From the NCBI RefSeq assembly GCF_023706045.1, contig NZ_BQYL01000001.1:930001-994000 (forward strand): a stretch of 64,000 bases of DNA, given 5' to 3'. Made by a program: the position numbers and the translations under genes. A model generated the notes under the pieces. The model saw nothing but the letters and a program-made list of their open reading frames with translations, was not told where the DNA came from and made no database searches. Source of the stretch: Kangiella sp. TOML190. Its GTDB lineage: Bacteria; Pseudomonadota; Gammaproteobacteria; Enterobacterales; Kangiellaceae. Shown in pieces: positions 25,353-34,297 of the stretch. Within the stretch, counting starts at the first letter, position 1, and the number at the start of each line of letters is the position of its first letter.

Positions 25353-25742
25353 ATGAGCCAAATTCCAGCAGAATTAAAATATGTATCAAGCCACGAGTGG
25401 ATCCGTCATGAAGGTGAAGGCGTAGTTACCGTCGGCATTACCGATCACGCGCAAGAATTGCTGGGTGATGTGGTGTTTGTTGAAGCTCCAGAAACTGATG
25501 AAGAAGTCGCTGCGGATGATGAAATTGCAGTGGTCGAATCGGTAAAAGCGGCTTCTGATATTTATGCACCGATTGCTGGCACCATTATCGAAGTTAACGA
25601 AGAACTGGAAGATTCGCCTGAACTGGTTAACAGCGATCCTTATGGCGATGGCTGGATGTTTAAGATGGAATTGGCGGATGTGGGTGATTTGGATAAACTT
25701 TTATCGGCGGAAGAGTACGCCGAAGAAATCGCTGACGAATAA
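25353..25742 (+). CDS. gcvH: Glycine cleavage system H protein
   Basis: Lipoyl carrier that shuttles the aminomethyl group between GcvP, GcvT and the lipoamide dehydrogenase. The 129 residues are normal. The lipoylated lysine lies in [14 protein letters not shown], and the protein opens with the usual [16 protein letters not shown] terminator-like hairpin 150 bases downstream separates it from gcvP. Confidence 0.98.
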   Translation: MSQIPAELKYVSSHEWIRHEGEGVVTVGITDHAQELLGDVVFVEAPETDEEVAADDEIAVVESVKAASDIYAPIAGTIIEVNEELEDSPELVNSDPYGDGWMFKMELADVGDLDKLLSAEEYAEEIADE

Positions 25743-25891
25743 TTATTCGCCTCATTACGGCGTTAAAGCATTCCAAGACTCAGCTCATTTGCGAAAAGCA
25801 AACCACGCTTCGACTTGAAACGCTTTGCCTAGTACTGAAACGAATAACATCAAGGGTCCTAGCTAACCCCGATAAGATAATATTAAGTTTT

Positions 25892-25919
25892 AGCCTCGAT
25901 AGTTTATCGAGGCTTTTTC
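25892..25919 (+). terminator. Intrinsic terminator between gcvH and gcvP
   Basis: AGCCTCGATA and TATCGAGGCT arms around a short loop, followed by five T. It means gcvP probably has its own promoter or is read through. Confidence 0.9.
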
Positions 25920-25988
25920 AGTTTTATAGCGTGAGTTAAGCTTTTAGTTTTTTAACAGATATTTCAATTAGTTAAGGTAGTTTTAGCA

Positions 25989-28856
25989 ATGGCTGAGCAA
26001 ACAAGTTTGAATGATTTACAGCAACACGATGATTTTATTCGCCGGCATTTAGGGCCGCGCGAAGATGAAATTCAGGCGATGCTGCAGGAGTTGGGCTTGG
26101 ATTCATTGGATGATCTGATCGAACAGGCGGTTCCACACAAGATCCAAGTGGACAAGCCATTGGCAGTGGATGAATCGCGCTCGGAAGCGGAAACTTTGGC
26201 TTACTTGAAAAGCCTAGCGAATAAAAATACCGTCGCTAAATCCTATATTGGCATGGGCTATTATGATACGGTTACGCCGACGGTTATTTTGCGTAACGTG
26301 TTGGAAAATCCGGGCTGGTATACCGCCTATACCCCTTATCAGCCAGAAATTGCACAAGGCCGTTTAGAAGCGATTTTAAACTTTCAGCAAATGAGCTTGG
26401 ATTTAAGTGGCATGGAACTTGCCTCGGCTTCTTTGCTCGATGAAGCTACTGCCGCGGCAGAAGCGATGGCACTTGCCAAACGTTCGTCTAAGAATAAAAA
26501 GTGCAATCTGTTTTTTATTGATAAAAATGTCTTCCCGCAAACCATTGATGTGGTAAAAACTCGCGCCGAACATTATGGCTGGGATATTCATGTGGGTGAC
26601 TTGGCTGAACTAGACAGCCTTGATGTATTCGGTGCCTTATTGCAATACACCGACATCACAGGACAAATTCACGATTTGCAGCCGATTATTGAAAACTTGC
26701 ACGCGAAAAAAGCAATTGCCTGCGTGGCAGCGGATATTATGAGTTTGGTGATGCTCAAATCACCTGGTGAGATGGGCGCGGATGTGGTCTTTGGTTCGGC
26801 GCAGCGTTTTGGCGTACCAATGGGTTTTGGTGGTCCTCATGCGGCCTATTTCGCCACACGGGATACTTTTAAGCGCTCAATCCCAGGACGCATTATTGGA
26901 GTCTCGGTGGATACTCGCGGCAACCAAGCGATGCGCATGGCGATGCAAACTCGTGAGCAACATATTCGTCGTGAAAAAGCTACTTCGAATATTTGTACTG
27001 CGCAGGTGCTATTAGCTAATATCGCTGGCTTCTACGCGGTTTATCATGGCAAAAAAGGCTTAACCAATATTGCAAATCGTATCAACCGCTACGCTTCGGT
27101 AGTTGCTGAGGCACTAAAAGATGCGGGTATGACCTTGGTTAATAATAGCTGGTTCGATACCCTCACTTTTATTGCTGACGATGTGGATGCGATTAAATTG
27201 CGCGCCGAGCAAGCGCAAATTAACTTGCGCTATGACGGCAATAAGATTGGTGTATCCATTGATGAAGCTAAAACCCAAGCGGACATTGAAGCCCTGATTC
27301 AGGTATTAACGGGTGAAACTTCCAACTTGAATTATTTGGACGGCAAAGCTGAAGGGTCGATCCCAAGTCATTTGGTTCGTACTTCCGACTTTTTAACCCA
27401 CCCGACCTTTAACGACTATTATTCTGAAACGGATATGTTGCGTTACCTAAAGCGTTTGGAAAATAAAGACTTCTCCTTGGCGCACGGTATGATCCCGTTG
27501 GGCTCTTGCACCATGAAGTTAAACGCGACTTCGGAAATGATCCCAATCACTTGGCCAGAGTTCGCCCATATCCATCCGTTCGCGCCAGAAGAGCAAACTA
27601 CGGGCTATCTCGAAATGATCAAAGAGTTAGAAGCCGATTTGGTTGAGATCACGGGTTATGACTTTGTCTCAATGCAACCCAATTCTGGCGCACAGGGCGA
27701 ATACGCTGGTTTGTTGGCAATTAAGAAATATTATGAATCGATTGGTCAATCGCACCGTAACATTTGTTTGATCCCCAGCTCGGCTCACGGTACTAACCCA
27801 GCTTCGGCGCAAATGGCGGGGATGAAGGTGGTGGTAACCAAATGTGACGAAAATGGCAATGTAGACGTTGCGGATTTAGAAGCAAAAGCTAGCGAGTTAA
27901 AAGATAATTTAGCCGCGCTGATGGTCACCTATCCTTCGACTCATGGTGTCTATGAAGAAGAAATTAAGCAAATTTGCGAGATTATTCATGACAATGGCGG
28001 TCAGGTTTATATGGATGGCGCCAACATGAATGCGCAAGTGGGCATTTCCAAGCCGGGCGAGATTGGTTCGGACGTATCGCATCTGAACTTGCACAAAACT
28101 TTTGCTATTCCGCATGGCGGCGGCGGCCCAGGCATGGGGCCAATTGGCGTTAAGTCACATTTAGCGCCATTCGTTTCTGGCCACAGTGTGCGCAAGGTAC
28201 ATTCGGTTGAAGCGGAGCAAGGTGCGGTATCAGCAGCACCATACGGCTCGGGTATGATTTTGCCGATATCGTGGGCTTATATCAAGATGCTGGGTCGTCA
28301 GGGTTTGCGCAAATCGACCGAAGTGGCGCTACTAAATGCTAACTATCTGAAAAATAAATTGGCGGCGCATTATCCGGTGCTTTATACCGGCCGTAACGAT
28401 AAGGTGGCGCACGAGTGCATCATTGACTTGCGTCCGATTAAAGCCGAAACTGGAATTAGTGAAGTGGATTTTGCTAAACGCTTAATGGATTATGGCTTCC
28501 ACGCGCCGACCATGAGTTTCCCAGTAGCGGGAACTTTTATGATCGAACCCACCGAATCGGAATCTAAATACGAGTTGGATCGTTTTATCGAAGCCATGAT
28601 TAATATCCGTCAAGAAGTGGAAAAGGTTCGCTCTGGCGAATGGGATGCGGAGAATAACCCGCTGAAAAATGCGCCGCATACCCAAGCGGATATTCGCCAC
28701 TGGGATAAACCTTATTCGATCCAAGATGCGGTGTATCCATCGCAGGCGACTATGGATGGAAAGTTCTGGCCTTCGGTAAATCGTGTCGACGATGTCTATG
28801 GCGACAGAAACTTGATCTGCTCTTGCCCTAGTATCGACTCTTATCATCAAGATTAG
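25989..28856 (+). CDS. gcvP: Glycine dehydrogenase (decarboxylating), P protein
   Basis: PLP enzyme that decarboxylates glycine and loads the aminomethyl group on GcvH. The 955 residues show the fused alpha-beta form typical of Gammaproteobacteria, not the split GcvPA/GcvPB type. An N-terminal half ([35 protein letters not shown]) is followed by the catalytic half with [30 protein letters not shown] and the PLP lysine in [18 protein letters not shown]. Intact and full length. The second terminator follows after 17 bases. Confidence 0.98.
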   Translation: MAEQTSLNDLQQHDDFIRRHLGPREDEIQAMLQELGLDSLDDLIEQAVPHKIQVDKPLAVDESRSEAETLAYLKSLANKNTVAKSYIGMGYYDTVTPTVILRNVLENPGWYTAYTPYQPEIAQGRLEAILNFQQMSLDLSGMELASASLLDEATAAAEAMALAKRSSKNKKCNLFFIDKNVFPQTIDVVKTRAEHYGWDIHVGDLAELDSLDVFGALLQYTDITGQIHDLQPIIENLHAKKAIACVAADIMSLVMLKSPGEMGADVVFGSAQRFGVPMGFGGPHAAYFATRDTFKRSIPGRIIGVSVDTRGNQAMRMAMQTREQHIRREKATSNICTAQVLLANIAGFYAVYHGKKGLTNIANRINRYASVVAEALKDAGMTLVNNSWFDTLTFIADDVDAIKLRAEQAQINLRYDGNKIGVSIDEAKTQADIEALIQVLTGETSNLNYLDGKAEGSIPSHLVRTSDFLTHPTFNDYYSETDMLRYLKRLENKDFSLAHGMIPLGSCTMKLNATSEMIPITWPEFAHIHPFAPEEQTTGYLEMIKELEADLVEITGYDFVSMQPNSGAQGEYAGLLAIKKYYESIGQSHRNICLIPSSAHGTNPASAQMAGMKVVVTKCDENGNVDVADLEAKASELKDNLAALMVTYPSTHGVYEEEIKQICEIIHDNGGQVYMDGANMNAQVGISKPGEIGSDVSHLNLHKTFAIPHGGGGPGMGPIGVKSHLAPFVSGHSVRKVHSVEAEQGAVSAAPYGSGMILPISWAYIKMLGRQGLRKSTEVALLNANYLKNKLAAHYPVLYTGRNDKVAHECIIDLRPIKAETGISEVDFAKRLMDYGFHAPTMSFPVAGTFMIEPTESESKYELDRFIEAMINIRQEVEKVRSGEWDAENNPLKNAPHTQADIRHWDKPYSIQDAVYPSQATMDGKFWPSVNRVDDVYGDRNLICSCPSIDSYHQD

Positions 28857-28873
28857 ATAATAAACTTTAACAA

Positions 28874-28897
28874 AGCCAGCCTAGAGCTGGCTTTTTT
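28874..28897 (+). terminator. Intrinsic terminator after gcvP
   Basis: Perfect 7-bp stem AGCCAGC/GCTGGCT with loop CTAGA, then six T. Confidence 0.93.
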
Positions 28898-28931
28898 ATG
28901 CGTCCTGTTTATCTGATTGTAAAGACAATGA

Positions 28932-28959
28932 TTGCATTTAATGCAAATTTGCATATATT
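28932..28959 (+). promoter_or_regulatory. Promoter and overlapping palindromes upstream of the borosin precursor
   Basis: TTGCAT (28932-28937) and TATATT (28954-28959) with a 16-base spacer form a plausible sigma70 promoter. Two perfect palindromes overlap it: TGCATT-T-AATGCA (28933-28945) and ATGCAAATTTGCAT (28941-28954). Their position between and across the promoter boxes is that of a repressor operator. The regulator is unknown. Confidence 0.6.
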
Positions 28960-28995
28960 AATAGCGTCAATTGATTAAAGTTAAAGGGAGAACAA

Positions 28996-29226
28996 ATGGC
29001 ACAGACTAATCAAGATCTAACTAATCTTAAAAATTTAATAGTTCGGTTGGGTGAAGATCCTGAGTTATTACAAGCGTATGTGAAAAGTCCCGAGGCGGTA
29101 TTGTTAGGCGCTGATGTTCCAAAAGAGCAGGTTGAGGTAGTGCTATCGGGTGATCAAAAAGCAATAAAGTCACTGTTAGACGATAACCATTTAGCAATAA
29201 CCATCATTCACTTACCAAAGTGTTAA
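28996..29226 (+). CDS. Split borosin RiPP precursor peptide (SonA-like)
   Basis: A 76-residue peptide that appears to be the substrate of the next gene's methyltransferase. Residues about 10-61 form the borosin-binding-like helical leader: LGEDPELLQAYVKSPEAVL and VPKEQVEVVLSGDQKAIKSL recall Shewanella SonA (a helical LGQD...Y...NPEAV...GL..EQ...V..GD pattern). The remaining 62-76 (LDDNHLAITIIHLPKC) are a short, branched hydrophobic tail, the likely core for backbone N-methylation; SonA also ends in a hydrophobic segment followed by His. A good GGGAG ribosome site precedes ATG. A strong terminator follows before the enzyme gene. The terminal Cys is unusual. Methylated positions are unknown. 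Confidence 0.87.
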   Translation: MAQTNQDLTNLKNLIVRLGEDPELLQAYVKSPEAVLLGADVPKEQVEVVLSGDQKAIKSLLDDNHLAITIIHLPKC

Positions 29227-29245
29227 CATTGTTGTCCAAGTAATA

Positions 29246-29269
29246 AGAGCACCTAGGTGCTCTTTTTTT
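29246..29269 (+). terminator. Strong terminator/attenuator between precursor and methyltransferase
   Basis: Perfect 9-bp stem AGAGCACCT/AGGTGCTCT with almost no loop spacer, followed by seven T. It lies between the precursor stop and the methyltransferase start, so only read-through would express the enzyme. Confidence 0.9.
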
Positions 29270-29288
29270 ATGCTAATAGAGGGTATAT

Positions 29289-30089
29289 ATGGATTCAAAT
29301 CGCGGAAGCCTAACCATAGTCAGTACCGGCATGCTTATTGGGGGCGATATTTCGGTTCGTTGCCAAGAAATCATTAAGCAGGCGGATCAGGTATTCAGTT
29401 TGATGTCTTCAGCCGTGGGCGACAGTTGGCTTGATAAACTTAACCCAAACCATCAGAGTTTGCAGTATTTATATGGTAAGACTAAGCATCGCATGGACAG
29501 CTATGAAGAAATGGTTGAGGTTATGATGCAGGCAGTGCGTCAAGGGAAAAAAGTGTGTGGTGCTTTTTACGGTCACGCAGGGGTTTTTGCTTGGGCGCCC
29601 CATGAGGCGGTTAGGGTCGCGCGAAAAGAAGGCTTCGAAGCTAACATGCTGCCAGGAATTTCAGCGGATTTGGCGCTGTATGCCGATGTAGGTATAGACC
29701 CTGCAACACAAGGCGTGCAAGCTTTTGAAGCAACACAGCTTTTATTTTATAAACACAATATTAATCCTGCGGGATATGTGATTTTGTGGCAAATTGGTCT
29801 GATAGGGGAGTATACAGCTCGAAGTTTTGATTTCCCTGAAAAAGGCCCTGCGATTTTAGTCGAACACCTCAGTCAGTGGTATCCACTGGATCATTCAATA
29901 ATTTTGTATGAATGTGCGGTGTTACCAATACTCGAAACGCGCATCGAAAGAATGGAACTAAAAGATCTGGTTAATGCAGAGCTAAATTTGATAACAACCA
30001 TGGTGTTAGAGCCCTACGGTGAATTAGAAGCGAATGATGAAATTTTAAATAAGTTTAATATTAGTGAGGCTTTGATAGCCAAACGATAA
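29289..30089 (+). CDS. Split borosin alpha-N-methyltransferase (SonM-like, tetrapyrrole-methylase fold)
   Basis: SAM-dependent enzyme of 266 residues that N-methylates peptide backbone amides of a separate precursor. It has the tetrapyrrole (corrin/porphyrin) methylase fold: STGMLIGGDIS near 12-22, FYGHAGVFAW near 93-102 and the SAM loop LPGISADLALYADVGIDP near 121-138. The borosin-specific catalytic region is Y62-x5-R68-x3-Y72 (YGKTKHRMDSYEEM), matching the Tyr/Arg/Tyr set of OphMA and SonM. ILWQIGLIGEYT and VEHLSQWYPLDH also match SonM. AGAGGG precedes ATG. Residue matches are from memory of SonM; an alignment would settle them. Confidence 0.88.
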   Translation: MDSNRGSLTIVSTGMLIGGDISVRCQEIIKQADQVFSLMSSAVGDSWLDKLNPNHQSLQYLYGKTKHRMDSYEEMVEVMMQAVRQGKKVCGAFYGHAGVFAWAPHEAVRVARKEGFEANMLPGISADLALYADVGIDPATQGVQAFEATQLLFYKHNINPAGYVILWQIGLIGEYTARSFDFPEKGPAILVEHLSQWYPLDHSIILYECAVLPILETRIERMELKDLVNAELNLITTMVLEPYGELEANDEILNKFNISEALIAKR

Positions 30090-30100
30090 ATTGATAGAAG

Positions 30101-30117
30101 AGCACAAATTTTGTGCT
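30101..30117. repeat. 17-base palindrome upstream of the TPR gene
   Basis: AGCACAAA-T-TTTGTGCT, 11 bases before the TPR gene start and 11 after the methyltransferase stop. It lacks a T run on the plus strand, so it reads as an operator or an mRNA hairpin near the ribosome site rather than a terminator. Confidence 0.6.
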
Positions 30118-30128
30118 AAAATGGAATT

Positions 30129-31304
30129 ATGAAGAAGTTCTTCGCCAGTGTTGTTTTATTTCTTGTTTGCGCGTCTGTTGTTGCCCAAACTGAAGAAAGC
30201 TCGCATCAAGAAAGCTCGTATCAGGAAAAGTTAGATTATATTTATTCGATCAGGCTTAATGATATTAATGAAGCCAAACGCCAGCTAGCTGAGTTAGCTC
30301 AAGAGTTGAACAATCTATCAAAACCGCAACGAACACAGTTTTATAATCTGCGAGCCCACTCGGAGCTTATAAGAGGTAATATCCAAGAGTCATTAGGTTA
30401 TTCAAGAAAAGCAGAATCATTAGCGAATAAGTATGATTTTGTGGCTAGGGCAAAATCGCTACAAGTTGTTGCTTTGGCTTCAAGCGGTAACTATCAAAAA
30501 AGTTTTATAGAGCTCTATGAAATCTTAGACAGGATAGATGAAATTGAGTCGGCCGAGCTTAAGCAAAGTATCTTACAAAATGCGCTATCGCAGCATACCA
30601 ATGCAGGCATTTTTGATAAGTCGCAAGAGTTAATCAGAATGATTCTTGCGCAGGCAAAACGTAATAATAGTGATTACTACAATTGTTTTGGTTTCCTAGA
30701 GTTAGCCTTGCTCAATTTAACCTTGGGTAATCACAAGCAAGTGCAGTTTGATATTGATAGCGCGACCACCGAATGCCGGAAGGCTCAAAATAATATGGCT
30801 TACCTGACGCTCGATGTATACAGAGCCAAGCTTTCGAATGAAACAGGCAAAACTGCAGAGGCCAAGCGAATTTATGAGCAACAATATCCGAAGCTAAAGA
30901 CTTTTGGTTGGAAGTCAATGTTGGTTGATGCACAAATTGCTATGGCAGAAATTTATTTAGAGCTCAAAGAGCTCGAGAAAATAGAGCCGTTAGCATTGGC
31001 AGCTTATAATTATGCTAAGGAAGTAAATAATATTAGGGAAGTTCGTGACAGTAGCCTAGTTTTATCACAGTACTTTACCGAGATTAAGGATGATGACAAG
31101 GCAGGTTTTTATAAAAATAAATACCTAGAAGCTGCTAATGAATTAAATACCCAATTGCAAAAAAAACGTATTGCTTATTATCAAGCAATGAACTATCGAG
31201 CAGTAAAAAAGCAGTCAGAGAAAGAAGAAGACTTGGTTAACCTAGAATCGGAAAAAAAAAATAACCTTCCTGTTAGGGGCGAATTTAAGTCTCCCCACCC
31301 CTAA
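30129..31304 (+). CDS. Exported TPR-repeat protein, probably truncated sensor
   Basis: A 391-residue protein with a signal peptide (FFASVVLFLVCASVVAQ) and helical TPR-like repeats from about 35 to 330. The architecture matches the periplasmic sensor part of TPR-GGDEF or TPR-kinase membrane proteins, which continue with a coiled coil, a membrane helix and an enzymatic domain. Here the coiled coil (RAVKKQSEKEEDLVNLESEKKN, given by its ends) stops at a run of ten A, followed by 11 unrelated residues. No continuation is found in the other frames downstream, so the effector domain is gone. It follows the borosin genes with 39 bases between; a role in that locus is unproven. Confidence 0.72.
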   Translation: MKKFFASVVLFLVCASVVAQTEESSHQESSYQEKLDYIYSIRLNDINEAKRQLAELAQELNNLSKPQRTQFYNLRAHSELIRGNIQESLGYSRKAESLANKYDFVARAKSLQVVALASSGNYQKSFIELYEILDRIDEIESAELKQSILQNALSQHTNAGIFDKSQELIRMILAQAKRNNSDYYNCFGFLELALLNLTLGNHKQVQFDIDSATTECRKAQNNMAYLTLDVYRAKLSNETGKTAEAKRIYEQQYPKLKTFGWKSMLVDAQIAMAEIYLELKELEKIEPLALAAYNYAKEVNNIREVRDSSLVLSQYFTEIKDDDKAGFYKNKYLEAANELNTQLQKKRIAYYQAMNYRAVKKQSEKEEDLVNLESEKKNNLPVRGEFKSPHP

Positions 31305-31435
31305 AACCCAAGCGTAATTAGTCCTGCCTTGGCAAAATAGCTGTTCCCCCATTTCGTTATCAAAAGTTTTGTAACTAGACCTCGAATTGACGGTTTTTAT
31401 GATCACTTGAAAGCATGAGCGTAAAGCAAACCGTT

Positions 31436-32092
31436 TCAAAATTGTTGTTGCAAAATTTTTGCAGTAAATTGTGGACGTATATAAAAGCCGCGCGGTAAAG
31501 TTTTTATCATTTCACCATCGCGTCCCACTGAATCGGTAACAACTTTTGAATTGGCGGCCTTGGGTCTGACTTGCAAAATATCACCAAAGCGTGCATCAAT
31601 CGTATCAATTCTACCCATGGCAATGGTTTCAATCACTTCTTCGAAATCATTTTGTATCGTTTGTTGTTCATTTGGCGAAGGTTGCCATAAGAACGGCATG
31701 GCGAGGGTTCTTTGTTCTATTGGGAGCTGCTTTTCGGCAATAATAGGGACCCACAATACATGCTGAAGTTTTTGTTGTACTACCGAACCTTGCCACTGTA
31801 CCTGATGTAAATTGGTTAGTGGCACAACACTGACGTAGGTGGATTCTAGCGGTTTGCCTTGGCGATCGATGGGTAAGGTTTTCATTTCAACCCCAATACT
31901 GGGAAAGTCGGGTTGCGCAAGTGATCCAGATTCAGCTCCCAGTAAATACTCCAAAAACTGCCCAACCCAACCTTTTTCGCGCAGCAAATTTTCCGGCACT
32001 AGCGCCTGATATTGTTGCGCTAATTCGCCCAAACTAAAGCCAGCAAGGATTTGTGCCTTGTCGAGCAAGGCTTGTGGGGAATCATACTTCAT
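31436..32092 (-). CDS. mutH: DNA mismatch repair endonuclease MutH
   Basis: Sequence-specific endonuclease that nicks the unmethylated strand at hemimethylated GATC sites during mismatch repair. The 218 residues match. The PD-ExK motif is visible as DFPSIGVEMKTLPID, with LLGAESGSLAQPDFP before it, and C-terminal GRDGEMIKTLPRGFYIR. Presence implies Dam methylation and MutL elsewhere. It is divergent from rppH, a common gammaproteobacterial arrangement (mutH near rppH). Confidence 0.95.
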   Translation of the reverse strand: MKYDSPQALLDKAQILAGFSLGELAQQYQALVPENLLREKGWVGQFLEYLLGAESGSLAQPDFPSIGVEMKTLPIDRQGKPLESTYVSVVPLTNLHQVQWQGSVVQQKLQHVLWVPIIAEKQLPIEQRTLAMPFLWQPSPNEQQTIQNDFEEVIETIAMGRIDTIDARFGDILQVRPKAANSKVVTDSVGRDGEMIKTLPRGFYIRPQFTAKILQQQF

Positions 32093-32175
32093 CAGTGCAA
32101 AGGTCGTTAAATAATGATTGTCGAGATTTCATTCTGGTGGCACAATGATACCAAAGTTTTTTATTGGATAGATAG

Positions 32176-32847
32176 ATGATCGACGCAGAAGGCTTTCGAG
32201 CCAACGTCGGCATCATCATATGTAACAAACAAGGCCAGTTGTTATGGACCAGACGTTATGGACAAACGTCATGGCAATTCCCGCAAGGCGGCGTGCACTC
32301 AGGAGAGAGTGCCGAGCAGACCATGTATCGGGAACTGTATGAAGAAGTGGGCCTTGAAAAAGATGATGTCCGTATTCTAGGGAGTACGCAGCATTGGTAT
32401 AAATACCGATTGCCACCAAAACTAATTCGTCAAAACTCTAAGCCCTTGTGTATTGGGCAAAAGCAAAAGTGGTTTTTGCTGGAGCTGAACAGTGACGAAA
32501 GTAAAATTGATTTTAATGCCACCAACCATCCCGAATTTGATGACTTTATCTGGGTCAATTATTGGTATCCGGTGCGCCATGTGGTCAACTTCAAGCGCGA
32601 TGTGTATCGACTGGCTTTATCCGAGCTGATCCACTCCATGTTTAAATATCAATTGCATGGGCAAACCGCAAGCCAAGACCACCAAGGCCAAAAGCCGCGC
32701 CATAAAAAACGCGGTAACCAGTCGCAGGGGCAAAATAAGGGCGCTTATAAATCGCACCAAGGCCAAAATCGAAATCAAAACGCTAATAAAAAGCGTAAGC
32801 CACGCCATCCTTATCGCTCCAATGCCAATCAGGAGTCGAAAGACTAA
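32176..32847 (+). CDS. rppH: RNA pyrophosphohydrolase with long basic tail
   Basis: Nudix enzyme that removes pyrophosphate from mRNA 5' ends to trigger decay. The start is [17 protein letters not shown], as in other RppH proteins. The Nudix box is [16 protein letters not shown] followed by EEVGL, near 40-62. The catalytic part ends at about residue 160. The remaining ~60 residues are rich in Gln, Asn, Lys, Arg and Gly, with repeated HQGQ, and are probably disordered and RNA- or RNase E-binding. E. coli RppH has no such extension of this length. Confidence 0.95.
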   Translation: MIDAEGFRANVGIIICNKQGQLLWTRRYGQTSWQFPQGGVHSGESAEQTMYRELYEEVGLEKDDVRILGSTQHWYKYRLPPKLIRQNSKPLCIGQKQKWFLLELNSDESKIDFNATNHPEFDDFIWVNYWYPVRHVVNFKRDVYRLALSELIHSMFKYQLHGQTASQDHQGQKPRHKKRGNQSQGQNKGAYKSHQGQNRNQNANKKRKPRHPYRSNANQESKD

Positions 32848-32894
32848 GGTGCTTGCTTAGCTAGCCTTCTATTTTGGGTATAACAATAGAGTTT

Positions 32895-33512
32895 TTAGTC
32901 GTCGAAAAACTCTACTTGCCCTGACTCTAAGGAATATTCGGCACCAACGATGGTTAAGCGTTTTTCCGCCAGTGCTTTGGTTAGAATGTCCGAATTCCCC
33001 ACCAATTTTTGTACCGACTTTTCTACATTGGCTTTAACCGCGACTTGTTTGAGTTGATCGGCCTTGATGTTGATATTTTGTTTTATCAGCCCAAGTACTG
33101 CTGGCGAAATTCGAGTGACAATCGATTCTAAGTTGCCGCTGGCGACATTAGCATCGCTATCGAGCAGGTAATCCACTGTTGCGTTGATAGCGCCGCAATT
33201 GGAATGCCCCATCACTACCACTAGCGGAGTACCAAACGACTCCACCGCAAACTCAACGCTGGCGATCTGAGAAGGGGCTACGATATTGCCGGCCACTCGA
33301 ATCACAAATAAATCCCCAAGGCCTTGATCAAACACGATTTCTGCCGGAACGCGAGAATCGGAGCAGCCCAAAATGATGGCAAAAGGTGCTTGCCCAGACG
33401 CTAGCTGGCTACGTTGCTCAGAATTGAGTTGAACATTACTGTTTTGGTAGCACTCAACGTAACGTTGATTGCCTTTTTTTAGTTCGGATAAAGCTTGCTC
33501 TGCACTGATCAT
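32895..33512 (-). CDS. Beta-class carbonic anhydrase
   Basis: Zinc enzyme interconverting CO2 and bicarbonate. The 205 residues include ILGCSDSRVPAE (first Cys, with the Asp-Arg pair) and VVMGHSNCGAIN (His and second Cys), the full zinc-ligand set. Family (beta, Can/CynT-like) is clear; no gene symbol can be chosen safely. It is alone on the minus strand, 47 bases past rppH. Confidence 0.95.
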   Translation of the reverse strand: MISAEQALSELKKGNQRYVECYQNSNVQLNSEQRSQLASGQAPFAIILGCSDSRVPAEIVFDQGLGDLFVIRVAGNIVAPSQIASVEFAVESFGTPLVVVMGHSNCGAINATVDYLLDSDANVASGNLESIVTRISPAVLGLIKQNINIKADQLKQVAVKANVEKSVQKLVGNSDILTKALAEKRLTIVGAEYSLESGQVEFFDD

Positions 33513-33582
33513 GAAAAAGTACCACGATAAAATTTTCCAGATTTTACCATAAATTTGTCTATTGATTAGGGTCTTGCAGCTT

Positions 33583-34176
33583 TCAAATGGTTTTTTGGAA
33601 TACCAGCAGCATATTGTTCGCGGGCATTTGGTGACGCTCTAATAAGCTAAGGCCATTATACCGGCCATGACTTAGAATATCTTCATAGTCCCGAATGGCA
33701 GATTCAGGATCACGCTTTTTTAGACTTTGATCAAACTGTTGGTTGGAAGGTGAAGTGTAGTTGCCACCGACATTAAAAGGACCATAAAGCAGAAAGTGGC
33801 CACCCGGTTTAAGATTCTTGCCAATCCCAGTAAACATACTTTTCACCGTATCCCAAGCCATAATATGGGCCGTATTGGCGGTAAAAATAGCATCGACCGG
33901 CTCGATATCCCAATAACGTCGAGCGGCGTCTAGAGTAAAAGGTTTACGCAAATTTGGCAGTTGGGTTTGTTCGATCCAGGCAATAATAGAGGCATGATTA
34001 GCTCGTAAGTCGCTGGTTTGCCAAGTTAAATGCGGCAATGCTGCGGCGAAATGCACCGCATGTTGGCCTGTGCCAGAGCCGATTTCCAGCACTTTTTTGC
34101 TGTGGCTTAAATAGGGCTTGATAACCTCAAGGATGGGCTCTTTGTTTCGCTCGCAAGCTTCGCTATATTGGCGCAT
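33583..34176 (-). CDS. DUF938 family SAM-dependent methyltransferase
   Basis: A 197-residue class I methyltransferase-like protein. The N-terminal SEACERNKEPILEVIKPYL and the SAM motif VLEIGSGTGQHAVHFA, then ANTAHIMAWDTV and LLYGPFNVGGNYTSPSNQQFD are the distinctive features of DUF938. Substrate unknown. It lies 70 bases downstream of the carbonic anhydrase gene's start side with no clear shared promoter. Confidence 0.92.
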   Translation of the reverse strand: MRQYSEACERNKEPILEVIKPYLSHSKKVLEIGSGTGQHAVHFAAALPHLTWQTSDLRANHASIIAWIEQTQLPNLRKPFTLDAARRYWDIEPVDAIFTANTAHIMAWDTVKSMFTGIGKNLKPGGHFLLYGPFNVGGNYTSPSNQQFDQSLKKRDPESAIRDYEDILSHGRYNGLSLLERHQMPANNMLLVFQKTI

Positions 34177-34297
34177 GGTTTTCCTTTGCGCTGGTTCTTG
34201 CTAGAGTAGGCGGCGGCTTGCCAATTATCATCACAACCAGCACTTTTACTAAACGATTTACTGAAATCTATTACAAAACGACAGACACAATACTAAC

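Noticed and set aside
30101-30117. Palindrome after the methyltransferase as its terminator
   Set aside because: The plus strand after the hairpin is AAAATGG, with no T run.
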